Shown one piece after another: positions 26,139 through 34,539 of a stretch of 64,000 nucleotides of DNA. Source of the stretch: Pandoraea anapnoica (GTDB lineage: Bacteria > Pseudomonadota > Gammaproteobacteria > Burkholderiales > Burkholderiaceae); contig NZ_CABPSP010000009.1 in assembly GCF_902459765.1 (NCBI RefSeq), positions 206,364 through 270,363 on the forward strand, read 5' to 3'. The first letter of the stretch is position 1; every line of letters starts with the position of its first letter. The notes under the pieces were generated by a model that made no database searches, was not told the origin of the DNA, and worked only from the letters and a program-made list of their open reading frames with translations. A program made the position numbers and the translations under genes.

Positions 26139-27800
26139 ATGACTGCGGAATACGCCCAAGCCTATGAGGCGTTCGACATCGACGCCACCGTGCGCGCCAC
26201 GCTGGACGGCAATCTCGACGCGATGAATGCCTGTGTCGAATGTTGCGACCGTCACGCCCTTCCCGGGCGCATCGCCCTGTTCTGGGAAGGCAAGGACGGC
26301 ACGAGCCAGACCTGGACGTTCAAATCGCTGCAAACCTTGTCGGCGCGCTTCGCCAACTTCCTGCGCGAACAAGGTGTGCAGCCCGGCGACCGTGTCAGCG
26401 GCCTGCTGCCTCGCACACCGGAATTGCTCGTCACGATCCTCGGCACCTGGCGCGCGGGCGCTGTCTATCAGCCGCTTTTCACAGCGTTCGGGCCGAAGGC
26501 GATCGAACACCGTCTGCAAAGCGCGCAGAGCAAGCTCGTCGTTACCGACGCGACCAACCGGGCGAAGCTCGACGAAGTCGCCAACTGCCCGCCGGTCGCG
26601 ACGGTCGGCGGCCCTCGCGGTCAGGGTGTGCGACGCGGTGACTTCAGTTTCTGGCACGAGGTCGAGCACCACGACGAGGTGTTCGATCCGGTGATGCGCC
26701 GGGGCGACGATCCCTTCATGATGATGTTCACCTCGGGCACGACAGGCGCGGCCAAACCGGTGATGGTGCCGCTGCGCGCGATCATGGCGTTCATGGGTTA
26801 TATGCGCGACGCCGTCGATCTGCGTCCGACCGACACCTTCTGGAACATTGCCGACCCGGGTTGGGCGTACGGGCTGTACTACGCCGTCACAGGACCGCTC
26901 GCGATGGGGATTCCCACGACGTTCTACGACGGGCCGTTCACCGTGGAGAGCACGTACCGGATCATCAACAAACTGGGGGTCACCAACCTCGCAGGGTCGC
27001 CGACAGCGTTCCGTCTGCTCATCGCCGGAGGCGAAAAAGTGGCGGCTCCCGTCAAGGGCCGGCTGCGCGCCGTGTCGAGCGCTGGTGAGCCGCTGAACCC
27101 CGAAGTCATTCGCTGGTTCGCCGAGCATCTCGGTGTGACCATTCACGATCATTACGGCCAGACGGAACTGGGCATGGTGGTCTGTAACCATCACGCACTC
27201 TCGCATCCGGTGCAATCGGGCGCTGCGGGCTTTGCCTCGCCGGGGCACCGTGTCGTGGTGCTCGACGACGAAGGCCGCGAGTGCCCTGTCGGGCAGCCGG
27301 GCGTGCTCGCGCTGGACCGCAAGCAATCGCCGCTGATGTGGTTCGGCGGCTACTGGGAGCGGGAGACGCCAGCGTTCATGGGCGACTACTACCTTTCCGG
27401 CGACACCGTCGAGCGCAATACCGACGGCAGCATCAGCTTCGTCGGACGTAACGACGACGTCATCACGTCGGCAGGCTATCGCATCGGTCCGTTCGACGTG
27501 GAAAGCGCGCTGATCGAACATCCGGCCGTGGTCGAAACGGCCGTAGTCGGCAAGCCGGACCCTGAGCGCACGGAGCTGGTCAAGGCATTCGTCGTGCTGC
27601 ACGCCCAGTTCGCGCCGTCAGACGCCCTCGCCCGCGAATTGCAGGAACACGTTCGCCATCGACTGTCGACGCACGCGTATCCGCGCGAAGTCGAATTCGT
27701 GACCGAACTGCCCAAGACGCCGAGCGGCAAGCTTCAGCGCTTCATTCTGCGCAATCAGGAAATCGCCAAAGCCGCGCAAGCGTCGGCCAATGCGGCCTGA
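26139..27800 (+). CDS. Acyl-CoA synthetase (AMP-forming)
   Basis: 553-aa adenylating enzyme of the ANL superfamily. The P-loop MFTSGTTGAAKPV (196-208), the A5-type DHYGQTELGM, the A7 motif YYLSGDTVERN and the catalytic Lys531 in TPSGKLQRF are all present. The overall pattern is that of acetyl/medium-chain acyl-CoA synthetases acting on short or branched fatty acids. The start at 26139 follows ACAGGAGAC. It forms an operon with the SDR gene 30 bp downstream, so acid activation and beta-oxidation steps are paired. Exact acid unknown. Confidence 0.88.
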   Translation: MTAEYAQAYEAFDIDATVRATLDGNLDAMNACVECCDRHALPGRIALFWEGKDGTSQTWTFKSLQTLSARFANFLREQGVQPGDRVSGLLPRTPELLVTILGTWRAGAVYQPLFTAFGPKAIEHRLQSAQSKLVVTDATNRAKLDEVANCPPVATVGGPRGQGVRRGDFSFWHEVEHHDEVFDPVMRRGDDPFMMMFTSGTTGAAKPVMVPLRAIMAFMGYMRDAVDLRPTDTFWNIADPGWAYGLYYAVTGPLAMGIPTTFYDGPFTVESTYRIINKLGVTNLAGSPTAFRLLIAGGEKVAAPVKGRLRAVSSAGEPLNPEVIRWFAEHLGVTIHDHYGQTELGMVVCNHHALSHPVQSGAAGFASPGHRVVVLDDEGRECPVGQPGVLALDRKQSPLMWFGGYWERETPAFMGDYYLSGDTVERNTDGSISFVGRNDDVITSAGYRIGPFDVESALIEHPAVVETAVVGKPDPERTELVKAFVVLHAQFAPSDALARELQEHVRHRLSTHAYPREVEFVTELPKTPSGKLQRFILRNQEIAKAAQASANAA

Positions 27801-27830
27801 GCGCCACCTCTTACTTATTCAGGATTCGCT

Positions 27831-28598
27831 ATGCAAATCAAGGATCGTGTCTTTCTCGTCACCGGCGCATCGTCGGGGCTCGGTGCAGCAACCGCCCGCA
27901 TGTTCGTCGACGCAGGTGCCAAGGTCGTGCTCGGCGACATCAACGCCGAAGCCGGTGCCAAACAGGCCGACGCGCTGGGCGAGGCCGCGCGCTTCGTCAC
28001 GACCGACATCACGCGCGAAGACGATGTGCAGCGTCTCGTCGATACGGCAAAGAGCGCCTTCGGCAGCCTGAACGGTGTGGTCAACTGCGCGGGCATGGTC
28101 ATTGGCGAACGCATTCTCGGCAAGCAGGGGCCGCACCGGCTCGAGAGCTTCGCGCGCGTCATCAACGTGAACCTGATCGGCACGTTCAATGTGCTGCGCA
28201 TTGCGGCTGCGGCGATGGCCGAGGGCGAAGCGGATGCCGAAGGCGAACGCGGCGTCGTCGTGAACACGGCATCGGTCGCAGCGTTCGACGGGCAGATCGG
28301 TCAGGCGGCATATGCGGCGTCCAAGGGGGGTGTCGCCGCACTGACCTTGCCCGCCGCGCGTGAGCTGGCGCGATTGGGCGTACGTGTCGTGACCGTCGCA
28401 CCGGGGATTTTCGAAACACCGATGATGGCTGGCATGACGCCCGAGGTGCAGGCTGCGCTCGGTGCGTCGGTACCGTTCCCACCGCGTCTGGGACGTCCGT
28501 CGGAGTACGCCGCGCTGGTGCGACACATTGTCGAGAACACCATGATCAACGGCGAGGTCATTCGTCTTGACGGCGCATTACGCATGGCACCGAAGTAA
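27831..28598 (+). CDS. Short-chain dehydrogenase, type II 3-hydroxyacyl-CoA dehydrogenase-like
   Basis: 255-aa SDR. Cofactor loop TGASSGLG (11-18), Asp at the end of strand 2 (LGDIN), consistent with NAD preference, NCAG (85-88), and catalytic Ser148, Tyr161, Lys165 (YAASK). The insertion [22 protein letters not shown] and the C-terminal [11 protein letters not shown] resemble HSD17B10/type-II HADH, which oxidises short and branched 3-hydroxyacyl-CoA such as 2-methyl-3-hydroxybutyryl-CoA. Its place after the acyl-CoA synthetase supports that role. Confidence 0.87.
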   Translation: MQIKDRVFLVTGASSGLGAATARMFVDAGAKVVLGDINAEAGAKQADALGEAARFVTTDITREDDVQRLVDTAKSAFGSLNGVVNCAGMVIGERILGKQGPHRLESFARVINVNLIGTFNVLRIAAAAMAEGEADAEGERGVVVNTASVAAFDGQIGQAAYAASKGGVAALTLPAARELARLGVRVVTVAPGIFETPMMAGMTPEVQAALGASVPFPPRLGRPSEYAALVRHIVENTMINGEVIRLDGALRMAPK

Positions 28599-28782
28599 GC
28601 CGCAGGAAGTCTCGACGTCTTACGCTGCAATCGAAACGCCAAGTCCGCCCCCCGCCAAATCTGCGATTTCGGAATACTCCGATCAGCGTTTCGGACGGCG
28701 ACGGAAGCGCCGACAGGGGCCGCACTGCTAGAATTCCTGCGTCCCCCTGCTACGGCATTCCGCCGACTCCGATTCGCGACGC

Positions 28783-29793
28783 ATGGAAAAAGGCAGCATT
28801 TCGATTCATTTTGTGATCAACGCATTGGCGCACGTCGAGCGACTCGGCGGCGATCCGACGGCATTGCTGCGCGCCGCAGACATCGGCCCGTCGCTGCTCG
28901 CGCATCCACAGGGGCGTGTCTCGGCAGATCGATATGCGCATCTGTGGCGGCTGATCAGTCTTTCACTGGACGACGAGTTCTTTGGACAGGATTCGCGCCG
29001 CATGAAGGTCGGCAGTTTTGCGATGCTGTGTCACAGCGTCGTCGCCTGCCACACGCTGGAACAGGCGTTACAGCGAGCATGCCGCTTCATGGGGCTGTTG
29101 CTCGACGATCTGGAGATGCATCTGGTGCGCGACGGCGCACTGGCCCGGCTTGAAGTCCATGAGCGGCCGGATACGAAAGCGCCGCGCATCTTCGGACACG
29201 AGACGCTGCTGATCCTCTTCTACGCACTCACCTGTTGGCTGATCGCGCGGCGAGTGACGCTGGGAACGGCATACTTCGCCTTTGACGAACCGGTCTACAG
29301 CGATGAGTACCGGACCATGTATTCCGCGCGGTTGGTCTTCGGTGCTCCGCATACCGCTATCGAGTTCGACGCTGCGTGTCTTGACTTGCCGGTCGTGCAA
29401 AACGAAGTCACGGTGAAGGATTTCCTGCGGGCTGCACCGGGCAACATCATCCTCAAGTACAAGAACACCAAGGGGATGGTGGCGCGGGTCCGGCGTCGAT
29501 TGAAGACCATGTCGACGGATAGCTGGCCGGCGTTCGAAGCGTTGGCGGGCGAGTTTCACACGACCCCGTCGACGTTGCGCCGACGGTTGGAGGACGAGGG
29601 GCAGTCATACCAGTCGATCAAGGATCAGTTGCGACGCGATCTTGCGATTCACGCGCTCTGCCACACGTCCAAGCCGATGCTGGAAATTGCGCTGTCGTTG
29701 GGCTTCGCCGATCCCAGTGCATTCTTCCGGGCGTTCCGAAAATGGACGGGAGCACGTCCGGGAGATTACCGGCGTCAGGCAGTGGAAGCCTGA
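28783..29793 (+). CDS. AraC-family regulator with arabinose-binding-like N-domain (OruR-like)
   Basis: 336 aa. The N-terminal two thirds match the AraC-type ligand domain found in OruR/VirS-like regulators (about 15-210), and the C-terminal HTH_18 spans about 235-330, with the second helix-turn-helix ending EIALSLGFADPSAFFRAFRKWTGARPGDYR, the family signature. It likely controls a nearby metabolic operon, either the upstream acyl-CoA genes or the downstream MFS/porin set; not decidable here. The stop codon lies inside an inverted-repeat structure shared with the converging MFS gene. Confidence 0.85.
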   Translation: MEKGSISIHFVINALAHVERLGGDPTALLRAADIGPSLLAHPQGRVSADRYAHLWRLISLSLDDEFFGQDSRRMKVGSFAMLCHSVVACHTLEQALQRACRFMGLLLDDLEMHLVRDGALARLEVHERPDTKAPRIFGHETLLILFYALTCWLIARRVTLGTAYFAFDEPVYSDEYRTMYSARLVFGAPHTAIEFDAACLDLPVVQNEVTVKDFLRAAPGNIILKYKNTKGMVARVRRRLKTMSTDSWPAFEALAGEFHTTPSTLRRRLEDEGQSYQSIKDQLRRDLAIHALCHTSKPMLEIALSLGFADPSAFFRAFRKWTGARPGDYRRQAVEA

Positions 29794-29836
29794 CGCGCCC
29801 TGAACCGATCGATCTCGGTTCGATGACGCGTCAGGC
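29772..29836. terminator. nested inverted repeats at convergent gene ends
   Basis: GCGTCAGGC occurs at 29772-29780 and 29828-29836, with its complement GCCTGACGC at 29788-29796 between. The middle copy can pair with either side; pairing with the right copy encloses a second perfect hairpin GAACCGA / TCGGTTC (29802-29808 / 29815-29821). The first copy overlaps the AraC C-terminal codons. No T-tract, so it may be a bidirectional Rho-assisted terminator. Confidence 0.5.
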
Positions 29837-29877
29837 GGTGCCGTGTGTCATCTGCAAAACGGACGACGGCAGACGTC

Positions 29878-31251
29878 TCAAGCCGTGCGGGCCTTGCCGG
29901 TCACGGCAGCACTTTGACCTTCCTTGCCGTTATCGTCATTGTCGTCCAGTTCGATGCGTTTGACTTCGCCGAGCAGCAGCAGGTAGCACAGCACGCCGGC
30001 GATGGCGAAGATGCTGATGAGGCCGAGAGCCCAGCCGAACGAGCCTGTCGCTTTGACGATGAAGCCAATGGCGATGGGCGTGATGATGCCCGAGAGGTTA
30101 CCGGCGAAGTTCACCGCACCGCCCGTGATGCCGACCATGCCCTTGGGGGCGATGTCCGCCACGAGCGACCACGACGCCGACGCCACGCCTTGCGCAAAAA
30201 ACGCAAACGACATGATGGCGATGACGAGCCAGTTGGCATCCGTGAGTACCGTGAGCGACATCGTCGGCACCAGCAGCAGACCGGTGACGATGGGCGTCTT
30301 GCGCGCCGTACCGACCGCCACACCGCGACGCAGCAACCAGTCCGAGAGCAGACCACCGCACACCACGCCGATGGAGGCCGCCACGAACGGCACCGACGTC
30401 ATGCCACCGGCCTTGAGCACCGTCATGTGACGTTCGGTGATCAGGTACGTCGGGAACCACGTCAGGAAGAAGTACAGCGACGAGAGCGACGCGAACTTAC
30501 CCACGCAGATCGCGATGATCTGGCGATTGCGAAACAGCGCCAGCAGCTTGCGCCACGGGAATTTCTGCGCCGTCGCAGGTTCCGCCGATTTCACTTCGAC
30601 GAGCGCCCCGCCGCTACGAATATGCTCGAGTTCTGCGGCGTTGACCCACGAGCACTTGTCCGGATCGCGATAACCGACGAACCAGACACCGGCCCACACG
30701 ATGCCCAAAAGCCCTGTCGCATAGAAAATTTCGCGCCAGCCCCACGTGTGAGCAATCCAGAACAGCACTGGAGTGAGGGCCGCCATGCCGATGTATTGGC
30801 CGACGAGGTAGACGCTCGTCGCCACACCCCGTTCACGTTGGGCGAACCAGATCGAGACCACGCGATTGTTCACAGGGAACGTCGGGGCTTCGGCAATGCC
30901 CACGCCCAGACGCATACCGAAGAGCGTGGCGAAGCGCGATGTGAAGCCTTGCATGAACGTCAGCACCGACCAGCTGAGGATAGCCACACCGTAGATCGCG
31001 CGCGTGCCAAAGCGGTCGATGACCCAACCGCCGGGAATGTTGGCGATCACATACGTCCAGGCGTACGCCGAGAAAATGAAGCCCAGTTCGACCGGTCCGA
31101 GACCGAACTCCTGCTTGAGCATCGGGGCGGCGACCGAGAGATTGGCTCGGTCGACATAATTGATGACCGTGCCGACGAAGACCAGAAAAAGCATCCAGTA
31201 GCGCACACGCGAGGGGCGCTGGGAGGATGTGGGGGGCAGAGAAACTGACAT
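29878..31251 (-). CDS. MFS transporter, anion:cation symporter (GudP-like)
   Basis: 457-aa twelve-helix carrier. It opens with RYWMLFLVFVGTVINYVDRA, the hallmark of the ACS family that contains D-glucarate, D-galactonate and related sugar-acid symporters, and has the cytoplasmic-loop sequence GGWVIDRFGTRAIYG between helices 2 and 3. Likely imports an organic anion with H+. It sits 126 bp downstream of the porin and IclR genes, so a regulated uptake set is likely: porin through the outer membrane, this protein through the inner. Confidence 0.87.
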   Translation of the reverse strand: MSVSLPPTSSQRPSRVRYWMLFLVFVGTVINYVDRANLSVAAPMLKQEFGLGPVELGFIFSAYAWTYVIANIPGGWVIDRFGTRAIYGVAILSWSVLTFMQGFTSRFATLFGMRLGVGIAEAPTFPVNNRVVSIWFAQRERGVATSVYLVGQYIGMAALTPVLFWIAHTWGWREIFYATGLLGIVWAGVWFVGYRDPDKCSWVNAAELEHIRSGGALVEVKSAEPATAQKFPWRKLLALFRNRQIIAICVGKFASLSSLYFFLTWFPTYLITERHMTVLKAGGMTSVPFVAASIGVVCGGLLSDWLLRRGVAVGTARKTPIVTGLLLVPTMSLTVLTDANWLVIAIMSFAFFAQGVASASWSLVADIAPKGMVGITGGAVNFAGNLSGIITPIAIGFIVKATGSFGWALGLISIFAIAGVLCYLLLLGEVKRIELDDNDDNGKEGQSAAVTGKARTA

Positions 31252-31285
31252 GTTGAATCTCGTGAATCTCGAAATAGGCGGCGAC

Positions 31286-31315
31286 GTTATACAGATGCCG
31301 CCGAAAATCCTGCAA
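31286..31315 (-). promoter_or_regulatory. possible promoter of the MFS gene
   Basis: Reading leftward, TTGCAG (31310-31315) and TATAAC (31286-31291) are separated by 18 bp, about 35 bp before the MFS start. Fair match to sigma-70; read by eye. Confidence 0.35.
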
Positions 31316-31323
31316 TCACCAAC

Positions 31324-31357
31324 ATCGTCGGCACCGAACGAAGTCGACGCCGACGAT
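31324..31357 (-). terminator. hairpin downstream of the porin
   Basis: A 9-bp perfect stem ATCGTCGGC / GCCGACGAT with a 16-nt loop lies 20 bp after the porin stop. No T-tract follows on the leftward strand, so it may stabilise the porin mRNA or terminate weakly. Confidence 0.4.
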
Positions 31358-31377
31358 ACCGAGACTTAGACGCTATC

Positions 31378-32463
31378 TCAGAAGCTGTGATACATCCCGA
31401 CGCGCAGCAGCATCTGATCGTGATTGCTCGATGCGCCGATCGGATACGACGCGGCGTGGTTATTCCCCGTCGCGCCGATGTATGTCACTTGTGCCTGCAA
31501 CTGCGTACGCTTCGAGAACGAATACAGGTCGCCCGCTTCGATCTGGTTGTAGTGCGTGTGGTTGAACGACGAGTACGAATAGCCCAGCGTCAACGCGTTC
31601 GCTTCCGTGACGCGGTATTCCGTGCCCACGTCGTAGTTGAACATGTTGCCCGAGCCGCCAGGCGCGCGAACTTCGCTGCGCGTATAGAGCGCGTGCACGT
31701 TCCAGCGCGACGAAATGCGGTACGAAGCGCCGATGCCGGTGTTGTTCACGGCGTCCGACTTGAACAGGTTCGTGGCGGAAAGGGCCGACTGACCGAAGAT
31801 CGACGAAATGCCGAGACGCGACGAGAAATCGAACGTCCGCTTGTTGATGCTCACGTAAGTTGCAGCCATCGACAACGCGCCGTTGTCGTACTTCACGTAG
31901 GCACCGGCCGTGCGCCCTTGCGCGCTGCCGCCAGCGAAGCCGTACATCAGACCGCCTGTCAGTCCGTGGAAGCTCGTGCTGTTCCACTTCACCGCGTTAT
32001 CGATCTGCGACGAATTCGCCAGATTGTCGAGGTTGCCGGGGTGATAGGCGTAAAGGTTGTGCTGCCAGAAGCCGTTCGAGAAGCGGATCGAGACGTCTTG
32101 CATGAAGTCTGTCTGGTGCCCGATCGATACTGTGCCGAAACGATCGCTGGCGAGCCCGACCCACGCCTGACGATTCCACTCGACGCCGCTATTGATCAGC
32201 GCACCGGAGCTTGTATTGAAACCCTGTTCGAGTTGGAAGACAGCGGCGAGACCGCCCCCGAGATCCTCACGTCCTTTAATGCCGAAACGGTCGGGTTGAC
32301 CGATACCGGCGTCCATTTTGAACAGACGTCCGCCGCCCTGATTGCTCACATAAGTGAGACCGTCGTCGACCGTCCCGTAAATCTGCAACGAATTGCCAGC
32401 GGCGTGTGCCGCGCCAACGCATGCCAATAGGCAAGCTGCGCCGATACTGCGTCTCTTCACCAT
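31378..32463 (-). CDS. Gram-negative general porin
   Basis: 361-aa outer-membrane beta-barrel of the Burkholderiales OpcP/OmpC-like porin family (porin_4). Signal peptide cut after GAAHA (about 21); the mature protein begins AGNSLQIYGTVDDGLTYVSN, a recurrent opening, and ends with LRVGMYHSF: the terminal Phe is the BAM recognition signal. It presumably passes small hydrophilic solutes for the MFS carrier downstream. A strong promoter and repeated operator half-sites lie upstream, implying tight control, perhaps by the IclR protein. Confidence 0.9.
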   Translation of the reverse strand: MVKRRSIGAACLLACVGAAHAAGNSLQIYGTVDDGLTYVSNQGGGRLFKMDAGIGQPDRFGIKGREDLGGGLAAVFQLEQGFNTSSGALINSGVEWNRQAWVGLASDRFGTVSIGHQTDFMQDVSIRFSNGFWQHNLYAYHPGNLDNLANSSQIDNAVKWNSTSFHGLTGGLMYGFAGGSAQGRTAGAYVKYDNGALSMAATYVSINKRTFDFSSRLGISSIFGQSALSATNLFKSDAVNNTGIGASYRISSRWNVHALYTRSEVRAPGGSGNMFNYDVGTEYRVTEANALTLGYSYSSFNHTHYNQIEAGDLYSFSKRTQLQAQVTYIGATGNNHAASYPIGASSNHDQMLLRVGMYHSF

Positions 32464-32554
32464 CCACTCCTGTTTGCCTCTGATGCCCGGGGCTGTTGAC
32501 GCCCTGTGCCGGTACGTTCGACGTCATTCCCAACGTCCCGACTGCCGCATCGTT

Positions 32555-32622
32555 ATTGTCTTACCTATGAAACACTGATTAATAGGTGAGACAATTATGT
32601 CGAAGTGGCTAGTGTGAGACAA
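32555..32622 (-). promoter_or_regulatory. porin promoter embedded in three operator-like half-sites
   Basis: Reading leftward, TTGTCT (32617-32622), 17 bp, then CATAAT (32594-32599) form a good promoter. GTGAGACAA occurs at 32614-32622 (over the -35) and 32586-32594 (touching the -10). The second copy belongs to a 14-bp inverted repeat ATTGTCTTACCTAT / ATAGGTGAGACAAT (32555-32568 / 32582-32595; one mismatch, 13-bp spacer). This geometry suggests a repressor that blocks the porin; IclR or another local regulator is a candidate. Confidence 0.6.
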
Positions 32623-32815
32623 GCAGAAAATAAGTAAGCATTTATTGATGTTGCGCAAATGCTAATGACAAAGGTGACGCGCGTCTGCGGGAAAAAATAG
32701 AGGAATGGCGCAGCCATACGGTCTGGCAGAGGCCATATGGTGGGAAACGGATGGAGCGCAGCTCAGCCGCAAAAAGAGCGGCGGCGGTGGAAAAAATGGG
32801 GCGTAAGTGTGGCGG

Positions 32816-32880
32816 CAATCGCCGGCCCCCTGACGCAGTGACTTAAAGGTAGTGGAACGGAGTCAGGGGGCCGGTGATTG
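32816..32880. repeat. 19-bp inverted repeat with 27-nt loop after iclR
   Basis: Arms 32816-32834 and 32862-32880 are complementary over 19 bp with one mismatch (core CCGGCCCCCTGAC). The structure lies 70 bp beyond the iclR stop on its strand and could be a terminator arm, though the nearest T-run is about 25 nt past the stem. It may also be a remnant of a small mobile element. The remainder of 32464-32950 holds only the porin promoter and a G-rich tract. Confidence 0.6.
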
Positions 32881-32901
32881 GCGCTGCCCGGAGGGTATTA
32901 A

Positions 32902-32943
32902 GGGTGGCGGGGATTTGGGGCCGCGGGGGTTGGGGGCCCCGGG
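32902..32943 (+). other. G-quadruplex-forming tract at the 3' end of iclR
   Basis: Six runs of three or more G (GGG, GGGG, GGGG, GGGGG, GGGGG, GGG) with loops of up to about 4 nt lie within 42 bp on the + strand, ending 8 bp from the iclR stop codon. This satisfies the usual G4 rule. On the iclR mRNA the strand is C-rich, so the G4 would form in DNA or on antisense RNA. Confidence 0.55.
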
Positions 32944-32950
32944 TGATAAA

Positions 32951-33769
32951 TCACCGATGCCCACCCAAAGGCGCAACCCCAGCGCGCTCCGAGCGATAGT
33001 TCAGCTTGTGGGAAAGCTCATCGGCAGCAGATACCACCTTCTCGACGATGCCGTTCTCGAGCAAATCGGCTTCGACGCGTGCCTGCGGGATGGTCACGCT
33101 GATAACGGCGGCAATTTGCCCACGATGATTGCGTACCGGCGCAGCGATCGTCGAAATGTTCTGTTCGAAGAAGGCTTGGCTCATGCTGTAGCCGCGAGCG
33201 ATGTCTTCCTGCACCACACGATGGAGCGCGTCGACCGTGGTCGGTGTGTGCGCCGTGTACGCTTCGAGCTTGCGTTCCGGATAAAGCTGCTTGAGCGACG
33301 GCAACGAATAATCGCCGAGCAGAATGTGCCCGACGGCGGTCGCGTGAGCGGGCAGACGCGTGCCGACGCGAACCGTACCGAACACCAGTTCGCGGCTGGC
33401 CGCCTTCGCGACGAATACTGCGTCGCGCTGATCGAGAATCAGGATGTGACTGGAGAAGCCCGTCGCGTCGCGCAGCTTCTCGATAACGGGCGTCCCGAGA
33501 TCCGTCAGTTCAAGCGAGTTCAGATACTCGAAACCGAGGCGCAGCACCGCCACACCGAGCCGGTAATGACGGTCGTCGCCCGCCTTCTCGATAAAGCCTT
33601 CGGCTTCCAACGTCTGCAACAGACGAAACACCGTTGAGCGAGGAATGTCCAGCCGCCGCGCAAGGTCCGCCCCTGCCAGCACCGGCTCGCGCGCCGAAAA
33701 AGTCATGAGGATCCGCAGACCGCGCTCCAGGCCCGGGACCGAATATTTGTTATCGCTGTCGTTGCTCAT
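32951..33769 (-). CDS. IclR-family transcriptional regulator
   Basis: 272 aa: winged HTH_IclR (about 8-70; PGLERGLRILMTF, then SRST-like recognition RSTVFRLLQTL) and the C-terminal effector-binding domain (about 80-255; VFVAKAASRELVF, GTRLPAHATAVGHILL, and GYSMSQAFFEQNISTIAAPV). IclR proteins sense small aromatic or organic acids and control catabolic or uptake genes; the downstream porin and MFS genes are plausible targets. Start at 33769 chosen because the TATAAT at 33847 places transcription just upstream of the longer ATG at 33835, leaving that one with almost no leader. Confidence 0.85.
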   Translation of the reverse strand: MSNDSDNKYSVPGLERGLRILMTFSAREPVLAGADLARRLDIPRSTVFRLLQTLEAEGFIEKAGDDRHYRLGVAVLRLGFEYLNSLELTDLGTPVIEKLRDATGFSSHILILDQRDAVFVAKAASRELVFGTVRVGTRLPAHATAVGHILLGDYSLPSLKQLYPERKLEAYTAHTPTTVDALHRVVQEDIARGYSMSQAFFEQNISTIAAPVRNHRGQIAAVISVTIPQARVEADLLENGIVEKVVSAADELSHKLNYRSERAGVAPLGGHR

Positions 33770-33846
33770 GCCGTTTGCGCACAATGGCGCCGACCGGTGT
33801 GCGGCGGTTCCGCGCAGCCGATAGACGATATTCATGGAAGGCGCAC

Positions 33847-33852
33847 ATTATA
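33847..33852 (-). promoter_or_regulatory. -10 element of the iclR promoter
   Basis: Perfect TATAAT reading leftward, with no good -35 (GGTCGG or TGGTCG at suitable spacing). Predicted start near 33840 gives about 70 nt of leader to the chosen ATG at 33769. Confidence 0.45.
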
Positions 33853-34282
33853 GGCTACGGCCCCGCCCCCCGACCATGACGGAAGACCATGAGTCGACCG
33901 GGCCACTTTCTCACCCTGCGAGACCGAGTTGCGCCGATGACATCGTCACGGTTGCGCTTAGTTGCGCCCGTTCTCGAAACACCATGCCCTATGCAAGCGC
34001 AGACGGGCACCCATCCAGGGCAAGCGGGGCGGGCTTTCGGGCGATTTCGGGGCCCAACGCCCGCGTCCGGCGGCATGCACCGCAATGGGGGTAATTCCGA
34101 AGCGCGTCGACTCGCGGTTTTTGTCATGATTGCGGCTGCAAGCTTGACAAGCTGGCGCATGTGGAGCGAGACACCGTGGCCCGAGCCGAGAACAATAAAC
34201 GATCCGGACTGGCCAAAAGGCACGTATTCCTTTTCTCCTGACGCTTTTGCGATTGCCTATCCCAATAGCCACTCAGGAGCTG
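33853..34282. other. 430-bp region without a recognised gene, ending in a strong terminator
   Basis: Frames are open here but none has protein-like composition or a ribosome-binding site. A rightward transcript is implied by the intrinsic terminator at its right end, so a small RNA or a leader may be encoded. A TTGACA lies at 34144-34149, but no matching -10 is seen at 16-18 bp. Confidence 0.35.
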
Positions 34283-34310
34283 CGCCCACCTGCCAAGTGG
34301 GCGTTTTTTT
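34283..34310 (+). terminator. strong orphan intrinsic terminator
   Basis: CGCCCAC / GTGGGCG (7-bp perfect stem, 7-nt loop) is followed at once by seven T. It has no recognisable rightward gene upstream; the nearest downstream gene starts 230 bp on. It is either the end of a small RNA or an attenuator of the DUF4096 gene. Confidence 0.85.
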
Positions 34311-34539
34311 GCTGGTCAAACGCTCCCTTCGCAGTGTGGTTCGACCCGCCCGCGGCGTTCTTCAAAAGAGAACCCGATGCCCTGGCATGCTTGTTGCTTG
34401 TATTTCCAGCATCGGGGATCGACGCCGCCTTGGCCGAGTTTTGACGATATGTACGCACCAGATTGCAACGGTCCGTACCCCATCGCGAAACCCGGACTCG
34501 CCCCCTGCGGCGCCTCCGTTTGTTTTGGGTCGAGGTGTT

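Noticed and set aside
25860-27602. 580-aa - strand frame opposite the acyl-CoA synthetase
   Set aside because: Antisense shadow; the + strand has full ANL motifs.
32569-32581. Porin-upstream inverted repeat as a terminator
   Set aside because: It sits on the promoter, has no T-run, and shares its arm with a third half-site over the -35.
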